Assembly: GCA_964057225.1 (NCBI GenBank)
Contig: OZ059897.1
Location: 10,788,001-10,852,000, forward strand
Direction: 5' to 3'
Length of the DNA stretch: 64,000 nucleotides
Source: Auanema rhodensis
Taxonomy: Eukaryota > Nematoda > Chromadorea > Rhabditida > Rhabditidae
Part shown: positions 30,531-42,055 of the stretch, piece by piece
Layout of the letters: every line of letters starts with the position of its first letter
Numbering within the stretch: position 1 is the first letter of the stretch
The notes under the pieces: generated by a model
Database searches by the model: none
Told to the model about the DNA's origin: nothing
Seen by the model: only the letters and a program-made list of their open reading frames with translations
Program-made: the position numbers and the translations under genes

Positions 30531-30602
30531 GCCCAAGTAGTATAGTGGTTAGTACTCCACGTTGTGGCCGTGGCGACACAGGTTCGATTCCTGTCTTGGG
30601 CA
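30531..30602 (+). tRNA. tRNA-His (GTG)
   Basis: Consensus body, class II flank; spacer TTTTAAAATTT. Confidence 0.93.
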
Positions 30603-30862
30603 TTTTTTGTTTTAAAATTTAAATGCTATAAAATTATTGCTTGCTTGTCATGTTAGATTTGTTTAATTTAAATACTCATTTAAGTTCCAACAATTTTTGA
30701 TTAAATCACGTTCATTTAACTGTATTGTTTTCAAAAATAAAGACAAAATTCAATTTCTGTTCATTGAATTAGAATTTTCATGTTGTCACACAGAAATTGA
30801 AGAATCTTAGTTCATTTCAGTAACAATGAACACACTAACTTTGTTAAGTTGTTGTAATATCG

Positions 30863-30934
30863 GCCCAAGTAGTATAGTGGTTAGTACTCCACGTTGTGGC
30901 CGTGGCGACACAGGTTCGATTCCTGTCTTGGGCA
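30863..30934 (+). tRNA. tRNA-His (GTG)
   Basis: Consensus body, class I flank. Confidence 0.93.
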
Positions 30935-31194
30935 TTTTTTGTTTTGAAATTTAAATGCTATAAACATATTGCTTGCTTGTCATGTTAGATTTCTTTAATT
31001 TGAATACTTATTCAAGTTATAACAATTTTTGATTTAATCACGTTCAATTAACTGTATTGTTTTCAAAAATAAAGACATCTTTCAATTTCTGGTCATTGAA
31101 TTAGAATTTTCATGTTGTCACACAGAAATTGAAGAATCTTAGTTCATTTCAGTAACAATGAACACACTAACTTTGTTAAGTTGTTGTAATATCG

Positions 31195-31266
31195 GCTCAA
31201 GTAGTATAGTGGTTAGTACTCCACGTTGTGGCCGTGGCGACACAGGTTCGATTCCTGTCTTGGGCA
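31195..31266 (+). tRNA. tRNA-His (GTG), T3 variant
   Basis: U3-G70 wobble. Confidence 0.9.
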
Positions 31267-31526
31267 TTTTTTGTTTTGAAATTAAAATGCTATAAAATTA
31301 TTGCTTGCTTGTCTTGTTAGATTTCTTTAATTTGAATACTTATTCAAGTTATAACAATTTTCGATTTAATCACGTTCAATCAACTGTATTGTTTTCAAAA
31401 ATAAAGACATCTTTCAATTTCTGGTCATTGAATTAGAATTTTCATGTTGTCACACAGAAATTGAAGAATCTTAGTTCATTTCAGTAACAATGAACACACT
31501 AACTTTGTTAAGTTGTTGTAATATCG

Positions 31527-31598
31527 GCCCAAGTAGTATAGTGGTTAGTACTCCACGTTGTGGCCGTGGCGACACAGGTTCGATTCCTGTCTTGGGCA
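31527..31598 (+). tRNA. tRNA-His (GTG)
   Basis: Consensus body, class I flank. Confidence 0.93.
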
Positions 31599-31858
31599 TT
31601 TTTTGTTTTGAAATTAAAATGCTATAAAATTATTGCTTGCTTGTCTTGTTAGATTTCTTTAATTTGAATACTTATTCAAGTTATAACAATTTTCGATTTA
31701 ATCACGTTCAATCAACTGTATTGTTTTCAAAAATAAAGACATCTTTCAATTTCTGGTCATTGAATTAGAATTTTCATGTTGTCACACAGAAATTGAAGAA
31801 TCTTAGTTCATTTCAGTAACAATGAACACACTAACTTTGTTAAATTGTTGTAATATCG

Positions 31859-31930
31859 GCCCAAGTAGTATATTGGTTAGTACTCCACGTTGTGGCCGTG
31901 GCGACACAGGTTCGATTCCTGTCTTGGGCA
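31859..31930 (+). tRNA. tRNA-His (GTG), T15 variant
   Basis: G15 to T. Confidence 0.85.
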
Positions 31931-32190
31931 TTTTTTGTTTTGAAATTAAAATGCTATAAAATTATTGCTTGCTTGTCTTGTTAGATTTGTTAAATTCAAA
32001 TACTTATTTAAGTTCTAACAATTTTCGATTTAATCACGTTCAATCAACTGTATTGTTTTCAAAAATAAAGACAAAATTCAATTTCTGTTCGTTGAATTAG
32101 AATTTTCATGTTGTCACACAGAAATTGAAGAATCTTAGTTCAATTCAGTAACAACGAACACACTAACTTTGTTAAGTTGTTGTAATATCG

Positions 32191-32262
32191 GCCCAAGTAA
32201 TATAGTGGTTAGTACTCCACGTTGTGGCCGTGGCGACACAGATTCGATTCCTGTCTTGGGCA
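32191..32262 (+). tRNA. tRNA-His (GTG), A10/A53 variant, probable pseudogene
   Basis: Both promoter boxes hit. Confidence 0.75.
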
Positions 32263-32522
32263 TTTTTTGTTTTGAAATTAAAATGCTACAAAATTATTGC
32301 TTGCTTGTCATGTTAGATTTGTTTAATTCAAATACTTATTTAAGTTCTAACAATTATCGATTTAATCACGTTCAATCAACTGTATTGTTTTCAAAAATAA
32401 AGACATCTTTCAATTTCTGGTCATTGAATTAGAATTTTCATGTTGTCACACAGAAATTGAAGAATCTTAGTTCAATTCAGTAACAATGAACACACTAACT
32501 TTGTTAAGTTGTTGTAATATCG

Positions 32523-32594
32523 GCCCAAGTAGTATAGTGGTTAGTACTCCACGTTGTGGCCGTGGCGACACAGGTTCGATTCCTGTCTTGGGCA
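32523..32594 (+). tRNA. tRNA-His (GTG)
   Basis: Consensus body, class I flank. Confidence 0.93.
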
Positions 32595-32854
32595 TTTTTT
32601 GTTTTGAAATTTAAATGCTATAAACATATTGCTTGCTTGTCATGTTAGATTTCTTTAATTTGAATACTTATTCAAGTTATAACAATTTTTGATTTAATCA
32701 CGTTCAATTAACTGTATTGGTTTCAAAAATAAAGACATCTTTCAATTTCTGGTCATTGAATTAGAATTTTCATGTTGTCACACAGAAATTGAAGAATCTT
32801 AGTTCATTTCAGTAACAATGAACACACTAACTTTGTTAAGTTGTTGTAATATCG

Positions 32855-32926
32855 GCCCAAGTACTATAGTGGTTAGTACTCCACGTTGTGGCCGTGGCGA
32901 CACAGGTTCGATTCCTGTCTTGGGCA
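32855..32926 (+). tRNA. tRNA-His (GTG), C10 variant
   Basis: G10 to C. Confidence 0.8.
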
Positions 32927-33184
32927 TTTTTTGTTTTGAAATTTAAATGCTATAAAATTATTGCTTGCTTGTCATGTTAGATTTGTTTAATTCAAATACT
33001 TATTTAAGTTCTAACAATTTTTGATTTAATCACGTTCAATTAACTGTATTGTTTTCAAAAATAAAGACATCTTTCAATTTCTGGTCATTGAATTAGAATT
33101 TTCATGTTGTCACACAGGAAATGAAGAATCTTAGTTCATTTCAGTAACAATGAACACAATAATTTTGTTTAGTTTGTAATACCG

Positions 33185-33256
33185 GCCCAAGTAGTATAGT
33201 GGTTAGTACTCCACGTTGTGGCCGTGGCGACACAGGTTCGATTCCTGTCTTGGGCA
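33185..33256 (+). tRNA. tRNA-His (GTG)
   Basis: Consensus body, class II flank. Confidence 0.93.
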
Positions 33257-33516
33257 TTTTTTGTTTTGAAATTAAAATGCTATAAAATTATTGCTTGCTT
33301 GTCTTGTTAGATTTGTTAAATTCAAATACTTATTTAAGTTCTAACAATTTTCGATTTAATCACGTTCAATCAACTGTATTGTTTTCAAAAATAAAGACAA
33401 AATTCAATTTCTGTTCGTTGAATTAGAATTTTCATGTTGTCACACAGAAATTGAAGAATCTTAGTTCAATTCAGTAACAACGAACACACTAACTTTGTTA
33501 AGTTGTTGTAATATCG

Positions 33517-33588
33517 GCCCAAGTAATATAGTGGTTAGTACTCCACGTTGTGGCCGTGGCGACACAGATTCGATTCCTGTCTTGGGCA
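33517..33588 (+). tRNA. tRNA-His (GTG), A10/A53 variant, probable pseudogene
   Basis: Both promoter boxes hit. Confidence 0.75.
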
Positions 33589-33848
33589 TTTTTTGTTTTG
33601 AAATTAAAATGCTACAAAATTATTGCTTGCTTGTCATGTTAGATTTGTTTAATTCAAATACTTATTTAAGTTCTAACAATTATCGATTTAATCACGTTCA
33701 ATCAACTGTATTGTTTTCAAAAATAAAGACATCTTTCAATTTCTGGTCATTGAATTAGAATTTTCATGTTGTCACACAGAAATTGAAGAATCTTAGTTCA
33801 ATTCAGTAACAATGAACACACTAACTTTGTTAAGTTGTTGTAATATCG

Positions 33849-33920
33849 GCCCAAGTAGTATAGTGGTTAGTACTCCACGTTGTGGCCGTGGCGACACAGG
33901 TTCGATTCCTGTCTTGGGCA
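33849..33920 (+). tRNA. tRNA-His (GTG)
   Basis: Consensus body, class I flank. Confidence 0.93.
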
Positions 33921-34180
33921 TTTTTTGTTTTGAAATTTAAATGCTATAAACATATTGCTTGCTTGTCATGTTAGATTTCTTTAATTTGAATACTTATTCA
34001 AGTTATAACAATTTTTGATTTAATCACGTTCAATTAACTGTATTGTTTTCAAAAATAAAGACATCTTTCAATTTCTGGTCATTGAATTAGAATTTTCATG
34101 TTGTCACACAGAAATTGAAGAATCTTAGTTCATTTCAGTAACAATGAACACACTAACTTTGTTAAGTTGTTGTAATATCG

Positions 34181-34252
34181 GCCCAAGTACTATAGTGGTT
34201 AGTACTCCACGTTGTGGCCGTGGCGACACAGGTTCGATTCCTGTCTTGGGCA
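34181..34252 (+). tRNA. tRNA-His (GTG), C10 variant
   Basis: G10 to C. Confidence 0.8.
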
Positions 34253-34510
34253 TTTTTTGTTTTGAAATTTAAATGCTATAAAATTATTGCTTGCTTGTCA
34301 TGTTAGATTTGTTTAATTCAAATACTTATTTAAGTTCTAACAATTTTTGATTTAATCACGTTCAATTAACTGTATTGTTTTCAAAAATAAAGACATCTTT
34401 CAATTTCTGGTCATTGAATTAGAATTTTCATGTTGTCACACAGGAAATGAAGAATCTTAGTTCATTTCAGTAACAATGAACACAATAATTTTGTTTAGTT
34501 TGTAATACCG

Positions 34511-34582
34511 GCCCAAGTAGTATAGTGGTTAGTACTCCACGTTGTGGCCGTGGCGACACAGGTTCGATTCCTGTCTTGGGCA
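34511..34582 (+). tRNA. tRNA-His (GTG)
   Basis: Consensus body, class II flank; spacer TTTTAAAATTT. Confidence 0.93.
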
Positions 34583-34842
34583 TTTTTTGTTTTAAAATTT
34601 AAATGCTATAAAATTATTGCTTGCTTGTCATGTTAGATTTGTTTAATTTAAATACTCATTTAAGTTCCAACAATTTTCGATTAAATCACGTTCATTTAAC
34701 TGTATTGTTTTCAAAAATAAAGACAAAATTCAATTTCTGTTCATTGAATTAGAATTTTCATGTTGTCACACAGAAATTGAAGAATCTTAGTTCATTTCAG
34801 TAACAATGAACACACTATCTTTGTTAAGTTGTTGTAATATCG

Positions 34843-34914
34843 GCCCAAGTAGTATAGTGATTAGTACTCCACGTTGTGGCCGTGGCGACACAGGTTCGAT
34901 TCCTGTCTTGGGCA
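34843..34914 (+). tRNA. tRNA-His (GTG), A19 variant
   Basis: G19 to A. Confidence 0.85.
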
Positions 34915-35174
34915 TTTTTTGTTTTGAAATTTAAATGCTATAAAATTATTGCTCGCTTGTCATGTTAGATTTGTTTAATTCAAATACTTATTTAAGTTCT
35001 AACAATTTTTGATTTAATCACGTTCAATTAACTGTATTGTTTTCAAAAATAAAGACAAAATTCAATTTCTGTTCATTGAATTAGAATTTTCATGTTGTCA
35101 CACAGAAATTGAAGAATCTTAGTTCATTTCAGTAACAATGAACACACTAACTTTGTTAAGTTGTTGTAATATCG

Positions 35175-35246
35175 GCCCAAGTAGTATAGTGGTTAGTACT
35201 CCACGTTGTGGCCGTGGCGACACAGGTTCGATTCCTGTCTTGGGCA
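35175..35246 (+). tRNA. tRNA-His (GTG)
   Basis: Consensus body, class I flank. Confidence 0.93.
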
Positions 35247-35506
35247 TTTTTTGTTTTGAAATTTAAATGCTATAAACATATTGCTTGCTTGTCATGTTAG
35301 ATTTCTTTAATTTGAATACTTATTCAAGTTATAACAATTTTTGATTTAATCACGTTCAATTAACTGTATTGTTTTCAAAAATAAAGACATCTTTCAATTT
35401 CTGGTCATTGAATTAGAATTTTCATGTTGTCACACAGAAATTGAAGAATCTTAGTTCATTTCAGTAACAATGAACACACTAACTTTGTTAAGTTGTTGTA
35501 ATATCG

Positions 35507-35578
35507 GCTCAAGTAGTATAGTGGTTAGTACTCCACGTTGTGGCCGTGGCGACACAGGTTCGATTCCTGTCTTGGGCA
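35507..35578 (+). tRNA. tRNA-His (GTG), T3 variant
   Basis: U3-G70 wobble. Confidence 0.9.
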
Positions 35579-35838
35579 TTTTTTGTTTTGAAATTAAAAT
35601 GCTATAAAATTATTGCTTGCTTGTCTTGTTAGATTTCTTTAATTTGAATACTTATTCAAGTTATAACAATTTTCGATTTAATCACGTTCAATCAACTGTA
35701 TTGTTTTCAAAAATAAAGACATCTTTCAATTTCTGGTCATTGAATTAGAATTTTCATGTTGTCACACAGAAATTGAAGAATCTTAGTTCATTTCAGTAAC
35801 AATGAACACACTAACTTTGTTAAGTTGTTGTAATATCG

Positions 35839-35910
35839 GCCCAAGTAGTATAGTGGTTAGTACTCCACGTTGTGGCCGTGGCGACACAGGTTCGATTCCT
35901 GTCTTGGGCA
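35839..35910 (+). tRNA. tRNA-His (GTG)
   Basis: Consensus body, class I flank. Confidence 0.93.
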
Positions 35911-36170
35911 TTTTTTGTTTTGAAATTAAAATGCTATAAAATTATTGCTTGCTTGTCTTGTTAGATTTCTTTAATTTGAATACTTATTCAAGTTATAACA
36001 ATTTTCGATTTAATCACGTTCAATCAACTGTATTGTTTTCAAAAATAAAGACATCTTTCAATTTCTGGTCATTGAATTAGAATTTTCATGTTGTCACACA
36101 GAAATTGAAGAATCTTAGTTCATTTCAGTAACAATGAACACACTAACTTTGTTAAATTGTTGTAATATCG

Positions 36171-36242
36171 GCCCAAGTAGTATATTGGTTAGTACTCCAC
36201 GTTGTGGCCGTGGCGACACAGGTTCGATTCCTGTCTTGGGCA
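36171..36242 (+). tRNA. tRNA-His (GTG), T15 variant
   Basis: G15 to T. Confidence 0.85.
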
Positions 36243-36502
36243 TTTTTTGTTTTGAAATTAAAATGCTATAAAATTATTGCTTGCTTGTCTTGTTAGATTT
36301 GTTAAATTCAAATACTTATTTAAGTTCTAACAATTTTCGATTTAATCACGTTCAATCAACTGTATTGTTTTCAAAAATAAAGACAAAATTCAATTTCTGT
36401 TCGTTGAATTAGAATTTTCATGTTGTCACACAGAAATTGAAGAATCTTAGTTCAATTCAGTAACAACGAACACACTAACTTTGTTAAGTTGTTGTAATAT
36501 CG

Positions 36503-36574
36503 GCCCAAGTAATATAGTGGTTAGTACTCCACGTTGTGGCCGTGGCGACACAGATTCGATTCCTGTCTTGGGCA
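36503..36574 (+). tRNA. tRNA-His (GTG), A10/A53 variant, probable pseudogene
   Basis: Both promoter boxes hit. Confidence 0.75.
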
Positions 36575-36834
36575 TTTTTTGTTTTGAAATTAAAATGCTA
36601 CAAAATTATTGCTTGCTTGTCATGTTAGATTTGTTTAATTCAAATACTTATTTAAGTTCTAACAATTATCGATTTAATCACGTTCAATCAACTGTATTGT
36701 TTTCAAAAATAAAGACATCTTTCAATTTCTGGTCATTGAATTAGAATTTTCATGTTGTCACACAGAAATTGAAGAATCTTAGTTCAATTCAGTAACAATG
36801 AACACACTAACTTTGTTAAGTTGTTGTAATATCG

Positions 36835-36906
36835 GCCCAAGTAGTATAGTGGTTAGTACTCCACGTTGTGGCCGTGGCGACACAGGTTCGATTCCTGTCT
36901 TGGGCA
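36835..36906 (+). tRNA. tRNA-His (GTG)
   Basis: Consensus body, class I flank. Confidence 0.93.
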
Positions 36907-37166
36907 TTTTTTGTTTTGAAATTTAAATGCTATAAACATATTGCTTGCTTGTCATGTTAGATTTCTTTAATTTGAATACTTATTCAAGTTATAACAATTT
37001 TTGATTTAATCACGTTCAATTAACTGTATTGTTTTCAAAAATAAAGACATCTTTCAATTTCTGGTCATTGAATTAGAATTTTCATGTTGTCACACAGAAA
37101 TTGAAGAATCTTAGTTCATTTCAGTAACAATGAACACACTAACTTTGTTAAGTTGTTGTAATATCG

Positions 37167-37238
37167 GCCCAAGTACTATAGTGGTTAGTACTCCACGTTG
37201 TGGCCGTGGCGACACAGGTTCGATTCCTGTCTTGGGCA
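37167..37238 (+). tRNA. tRNA-His (GTG), C10 variant
   Basis: G10 to C. Confidence 0.8.
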
Positions 37239-37496
37239 TTTTTTGTTTTGAAATTTAAATGCTATAAAATTATTGCTTGCTTGTCATGTTAGATTTGTTT
37301 AATTCAAATACTTATTTAAGTTCTAACAATTTTTGATTTAATCACGTTCAATTAACTGTATTGTTTTCAAAAATAAAGACATCTTTCAATTTCTGGTCAT
37401 TGAATTAGAATTTTCATGTTGTCACACAGGAAATGAAGAATCTTAGTTCATTTCAGTAACAATGAACACAATAATTTTGTTTAGTTTGTAATACCG

Positions 37497-37568
37497 GCCC
37501 AAGTAGTATAGTGGTTAGTACTCCACGTTGTGGCCGTGGCGACACAGGTTCGATTCCTGTCTTGGGCA
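37497..37568 (+). tRNA. tRNA-His (GTG)
   Basis: Consensus body, class II flank; last unit before element copy 2. Confidence 0.93.
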
Positions 37569-37811
37569 TTTTTTGTTTTGAAATTTAAATGCTATAAAAT
37601 TATTGCTTGCTTGTCATGTTAGATTTGTTTAATTCAAATAATTATTTAAGTTCTAACAATTTTTGATTTAATCACGTTCAATTAACTGTATTGTTTTCAA
37701 AAATAAAGACATCTTTCAATTTCTGGTCATTGAATTAGAATTTTCATGTTGTCACACAGGAAATGAAGAATCTTAGTTGATTTCAGTAACAATGAACACA
37801 ATAATTTTGTT

Positions 37812-37816
37812 TAGTT
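37812..37816. repeat. Target-site duplication TAGTT, left of copy 2
   Basis: Copy of 16922-16926 made by the segmental duplication. Confidence 0.9.
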
Positions 37817-38112
37817 TGTCGCTTCGGCGAAGGTATTCGGTTGTGGGTATTCCGCTGAGAATTAATAGAACAGATAGTCAGTGGTAGAATGCTTTATTAA
37901 AGAATTAACAATTCAACAAATAATAGATCGTCTATAGTCCGTTGAGCTTTGGTTGAGGTATATCGTATTTTCCGATCCCAAGGATGAAGATATGGGAAGG
38001 CGGGCCGAAAAGTACAATCTGAAATAGACAAAGTAAAGGAAAACGATAAAAACAAAACTGAAATGGAACAAAACATAGAAAAAAGGATAAAAAATAATCG
38101 CTAACCGCGACA
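37817..38112 (-). repeat. 3' LTR of element copy 2 (296 bp)
   Basis: Identical by eye to 16927-17222, including the bases that distinguish it from the 5' LTR. This is the evidence that LTR divergence came before duplication. The AATAAA signal lies at 37893-37898 on the - strand. Confidence 0.95.
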
Positions 38113-38124
38113 CTGCCGCCGCAG

Positions 38125-38610
38125 CTAAGCCATTGGCCTTTTGCGACGTTGTCCGTCGCATAATGACCCATGATGCTTATCAGAGTTGCATTTGTAGCAG
38201 TTAGTGCTACAGGGATGCTCGTGTAGAGCCGATAAGCATCGTAAGCATAATTTCAATTGATGAGCGCGGATTCCACGCTCCATAACAGATGAATAGATGG
38301 GACAATTGCCTGTGCGGTAACCATCAGTAGTCACCTGATCGCAAAATAGGCAAGTTTTCGTTGGTTGCGTTTGTAATCGAATCAAATTCTGATTTTCATT
38401 CAGAATTTTCATAGCTTCAGAAATGATTCTGAAGTGATTGTCCAAATACTCACTCATGTATTGGAACTTTCGATTCAAACGATTTTCAACGAGAACAAGA
38501 GTTCGAATAGAGGTAGGAAGGTTAGAATAGGAAGGATCTTTCAATTCTTCCTCAAAAGATGGTTCATTATGAACTGTAATAGAATGTTCAATGTTAAAAT
38601 CTTCTATCAA
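38125..38610 (-). CDS. Small 3' ORF with nucleocapsid-like zinc knuckles, copy 2
   Basis: 161 codons with the same translation as copy 1; the single base difference (38476 C versus 17586 T) is silent. Domains and uncertainty as in the copy-1 entry. Confidence 0.6.
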   Translation of the reverse strand: MIEDFNIEHSITVHNEPSFEEELKDPSYSNLPTSIRTLVLVENRLNRKFQYMSEYLDNHFRIISEAMKILNENQNLIRLQTQPTKTCLFCDQVTTDGYRTGNCPIYSSVMERGIRAHQLKLCLRCLSALHEHPCSTNCYKCNSDKHHGSLCDGQRRKRPMA

Positions 38611-39007
38611 AACAAAGATTTCTAAGAATAAAGAAAAACTTGGTTGTTGTATCTTTTATGATTTTTATAGTACGGAAAGCTGTGATCAAGAAAAAATAAA
38701 TGGCTGGAGTACAACCTAGGTATCCCAAAAAACATATGAGGATCAGAAAAACAACGCAGATTAAAAACATCATCCAGTGTTCTTTAAAAAGTTTCAAAAA
38801 AGGAATTATGTCAGGTATTATAACTGAATTCTGATTTGAATGAATTTCATTAGGTTCACTAGTAGATGAATTAAAATATAATTGTCCCGTTACAATTATA
38901 TCAATTTTTTCATGATTACATTTAGTATGACAAACTTCATTTATAATTGAATTATCTCTTTTAATATTGATATTTGTAATTTCATTGAAGGGTGAACATT
39001 TAATCAT
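38594..39007 (-). pseudogene. Envelope C-terminal segment with transmembrane anchor, copy 2
   Basis: 137 codons, same translation as the copy-1 segment, cut off from the envelope by the shared TAA at 39038-39040. Confidence 0.7.
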
Positions 39008-39037
39008 GAATACATCTTTTGAACACTCGATCGGTAT

Positions 39038-42016
39038 TTATGTTTCTTTAGATGACATACAAGAAAACAATGCAGATGCACCCTGCCCACAAAAATAACA
39101 TCCGGAGAGACTGATCAATAAGGGACGACAAGGTATATCATAGGAAAATGTATTACTGTCATATAAAAGTTCAGAATCAATTGAAACTGTAGTTTCATCA
39201 GACTGAGTTCGAAAAGTTAAGGATGTATCGGGTTTATAGATTGTTTCCGTGTTTGCCACATACGGAGGTAAAATATGAGAAAAATGTGTGAAATTATGTT
39301 GTGGACATATACAGCCAACAACATCGTTATTGATTTTGTTACAAGTACAATCGATAACCGTTGTACATCTTGAAAAATTGTCGGAAGTGTCTGCCTTCGA
39401 AATACATTGTACCATAAATGGAAAATGTGGTTCAACAGCAAAGATTTGATTGTTTGAAGCAACAAAATAATAATTATGAAGTGGAGTAGGAGGTTTGTCT
39501 TGTGTATTGATCGTCATATTGAAAAAAGAGTAATTCATCTTCAAATATGGTGGAATTGTGATATTATAAATATTTTTATCTTTAACAATATGTGTTGTAA
39601 TTTCAAAAGTTGAAGATGTTGTCCAATCTTCACATTTAAATACTTCAAATATGTCGTCCGAAGTAGGTACATGTTCTAATTTGTAGAAAAGACAAGGGTT
39701 TTCCCAAAATGTCAAACAACGCCATATATGTGCTGAAGATCGGACACATTTGGATTGTGTTGGATAATTATATGGTTCGAATTCAGAAATACGAGAGCGA
39801 TGATTCATAGTTTCACAAGTTTGATCACAAGATCCCATATGAGCACATCGAAAATCAACGGTTAGTTTAGGCAAAGTAGCCTTTGTAAAAAATTTTGTGG
39901 TTTTCTTACATTCAAAACTTGTATATAATTTTCGAATTTGAATATAACCAATAGAATGATTTTTAAATTTTATATCCAGGCATAAATCTTTAACTCCAGG
40001 AGAAAAAACTATTTGATCACTATATTGGTGATAACATTGAGTACGATTCAGACAATGTGTAGAAACTGAATGAATAACGTGATGATCGGTACAAGCAGTA
40101 GCATTATTGATAAAAAATATTGTAAGTATACTGATAATTGATAATCGAGAACCTCTTTTCCAAAATAGAGGATATAATTTAGGTTCTATATGTGGAATAT
40201 TTTCAGATGAAATTGGAGGAGGTTCAATAACTCCTAATTCGATATCATTCTGTTCCGGAGTATGAGGTCTATATGTGAAAAAAGAAGATATGTAACGAAT
40301 AGTATTAGACCAGGAATTATATCGATATTGATGGAATCCTATGCGTATACAACAACAAAGGATGCCAAATAAACAACAAAGTGGTAAGAACAATGACCAC
40401 ATGGCAAGATGAGGAGCACAATGTGGGTTTCCAAGCAAATGTATGGATAAAAACTTTGCCTCATCACATACTACAGAATTTACAGATGCTACGGGTAAAA
40501 ATATCGATATTATTGTAAAAATTAAAATTGCAGACGTCATTGCTGATTTGAAATTCTTTCGCGAAGCGTATGTGATGTGATTCCGTAAAGGTAAGGTGCG
40601 AACACGGTTTGCGTTTGTTTCAGTAGATGGTTTTACGTCGTTTTGGTCAATGGTAGGCAAAATTATGGTTTGTTTTGCTTTACTTGTGTTTTTCTTTTGT
40701 AATTTTTTACGATTATCGTCAGGCGTATGACCTGGACCCCATAATTGTAATTCAGCTTCTTCCTCAAGGATCGGATTATGTATCGAAGAAATTTTGGACG
40801 TAGGTATGTAAATTTTTTGAGGATTATTAATATCTATTGGTTCAGGACATGTAACCACATTGTTCGTTTCATGGATTGAAGGTACAGGTGAGTTTGATTT
40901 TATAATATATTCCTGTATTGGTTGAGCATCAAGGTTCATCATATCCGAAGCAGATCCTACCTTCAAAGACAATGAAGTGTCTTCGGAAGGAGTAGATTGA
41001 GGAATTGATGTCATATCAGGTAAAACACTTCGTAATTCAAGTGGATATAGATGATTTAAGGAACGAGATATGATGTTCCCAGCTGGAGTGAGAACTTTAG
41101 CTGTACGAATGAATCCATCAGAACTACTTATAAGTTCTGTGATTCGACCAAGTTTCCATTGACCACGAGGTGAGTTATCATTATGTATAACTACAATTTC
41201 ACCAATATTAGGTTTATTGGCATTTGCTGAAGGTTGTTTTCGGGAATGTTTGTATATATCACGAATATATATCAAATATTCTGTTTGAAATTTATCCCAA
41301 AACATCGTAGCTGCATCAGAAGTAAGTTGTAAAGTTTCTAATGCTTGTTCAACGTTTTGTATTACAGGAATATCAATGGAATTATTATAAACTTGAGAAC
41401 CACAATTATCCGGTAGGGAAAGAACAAGACCAGGCGAAATGAAATCGACAGGACGAATAGGTACGTGATTTATATTATTTAGATCTGGATGTGTTAAAGG
41501 CCTTGTGTTAATGACTGCTTCAATTTTGACAATTAAAGTTAATAATTTATCAAATGTTAATTTATTTCGTTGTATTGCCTTTTTCATTGCATTTTTAGTA
41601 ATTCCCACCATTCTTTCCCAAGAACCTCCTTTCCATGGAGACTTAGGTGTGTTAAAGAGCCAATTTATGTTATTTTTGGCTAGATGGACTACAATATCAG
41701 CTGGGGTGAAATTAAATTCAGCTGATTTTTGTATTGTCTCAATTAATTGAGCTCCGAGAATAAAATTACCCCCACAATCACTTCGCATTGTGGTTGGTAA
41801 ACCTCGTCGGGCTATGAAACGAGTGAAAGCGTTCATAAATGAAGTCGCTGTTTGATCATAGACCATTTCAAAATGAATGGCACGTATGGTTAAGCAAGTA
41901 AAAAGACATACATAGACCTTATGTCCACTTTTAAGCATAATAGGTCCAAATAAGTCGCAACCAGTGTTAAGAAATGGTTTAGTTAATATCACTCTATCTT
42001 TAGGCAATGAAGGCAT
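39038..42016 (-). CDS. Integrase-envelope fused ORF, copy 2
   Basis: 992 codons. Residues 1-422 are the integrase core and C-terminal domain (Asp21, Asp80, Glu134). The frame continues through LQLWGPGHTPDDN, a basic linker (NRKKLQKK), and then the envelope from the hydrophobic stretch near residue 490 to the GCYFCGQGASALFSC motif near the end. This copy shows that integrase and envelope belonged to one frame, as expected for a BEL/Pao polyprotein; how the envelope would be released (splicing or cleavage) is not visible. It ends at the TAA shared with copy 1, before the membrane anchor. It differs from copy 1 at residues including Pro/Ser, Lys/Arg, Gly/Asp and Val/Ala, clustered around the junction. 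Confidence 0.8.
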   Translation of the reverse strand: MPSLPKDRVILTKPFLNTGCDLFGPIMLKSGHKVYVCLFTCLTIRAIHFEMVYDQTATSFMNAFTRFIARRGLPTTMRSDCGGNFILGAQLIETIQKSAEFNFTPADIVVHLAKNNINWLFNTPKSPWKGGSWERMVGITKNAMKKAIQRNKLTFDKLLTLIVKIEAVINTRPLTHPDLNNINHVPIRPVDFISPGLVLSLPDNCGSQVYNNSIDIPVIQNVEQALETLQLTSDAATMFWDKFQTEYLIYIRDIYKHSRKQPSANANKPNIGEIVVIHNDNSPRGQWKLGRITELISSSDGFIRTAKVLTPAGNIISRSLNHLYPLELRSVLPDMTSIPQSTPSEDTSLSLKVGSASDMMNLDAQPIQEYIIKSNSPVPSIHETNNVVTCPEPIDINNPQKIYIPTSKISSIHNPILEEEAELQLWGPGHTPDDNRKKLQKKNTSKAKQTIILPTIDQNDVKPSTETNANRVRTLPLRNHITYASRKNFKSAMTSAILIFTIISIFLPVASVNSVVCDEAKFLSIHLLGNPHCAPHLAMWSLFLPLCCLFGILCCCIRIGFHQYRYNSWSNTIRYISSFFTYRPHTPEQNDIELGVIEPPPISSENIPHIEPKLYPLFWKRGSRLSIISILTIFFINNATACTDHHVIHSVSTHCLNRTQCYHQYSDQIVFSPGVKDLCLDIKFKNHSIGYIQIRKLYTSFECKKTTKFFTKATLPKLTVDFRCAHMGSCDQTCETMNHRSRISEFEPYNYPTQSKCVRSSAHIWRCLTFWENPCLFYKLEHVPTSDDIFEVFKCEDWTTSSTFEITTHIVKDKNIYNITIPPYLKMNYSFFNMTINTQDKPPTPLHNYYFVASNNQIFAVEPHFPFMVQCISKADTSDNFSRCTTVIDCTCNKINNDVVGCICPQHNFTHFSHILPPYVANTETIYKPDTSLTFRTQSDETTVSIDSELLYDSNTFSYDIPCRPLLISLSGCYFCGQGASALFSCMSSKET

Positions 42017-42055
42017 ATCAGGAGTGCCATATGGTAAAGATTGATATTTATTGCA

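Larger units (their letters stand above)
26209..37816 (+). repeat. Tandem tRNA-His repeat array, segment B (35 units)
   Basis: Same unit as segment A, lying between the two retroelement copies. A higher-order block recurs in a fixed order: class II unit, consensus, T3, consensus, T15, A10/A53, consensus, C10. The starts 28206 and 30531 are 2,325 bp (7 units) apart. Units 34511-37167 match units 13289-15945 of segment A one by one at a constant offset of 21,222 bp, which shows that this part is the duplicated left flank of the element. Spacer content is otherwise as in segment A. Confidence 0.97.
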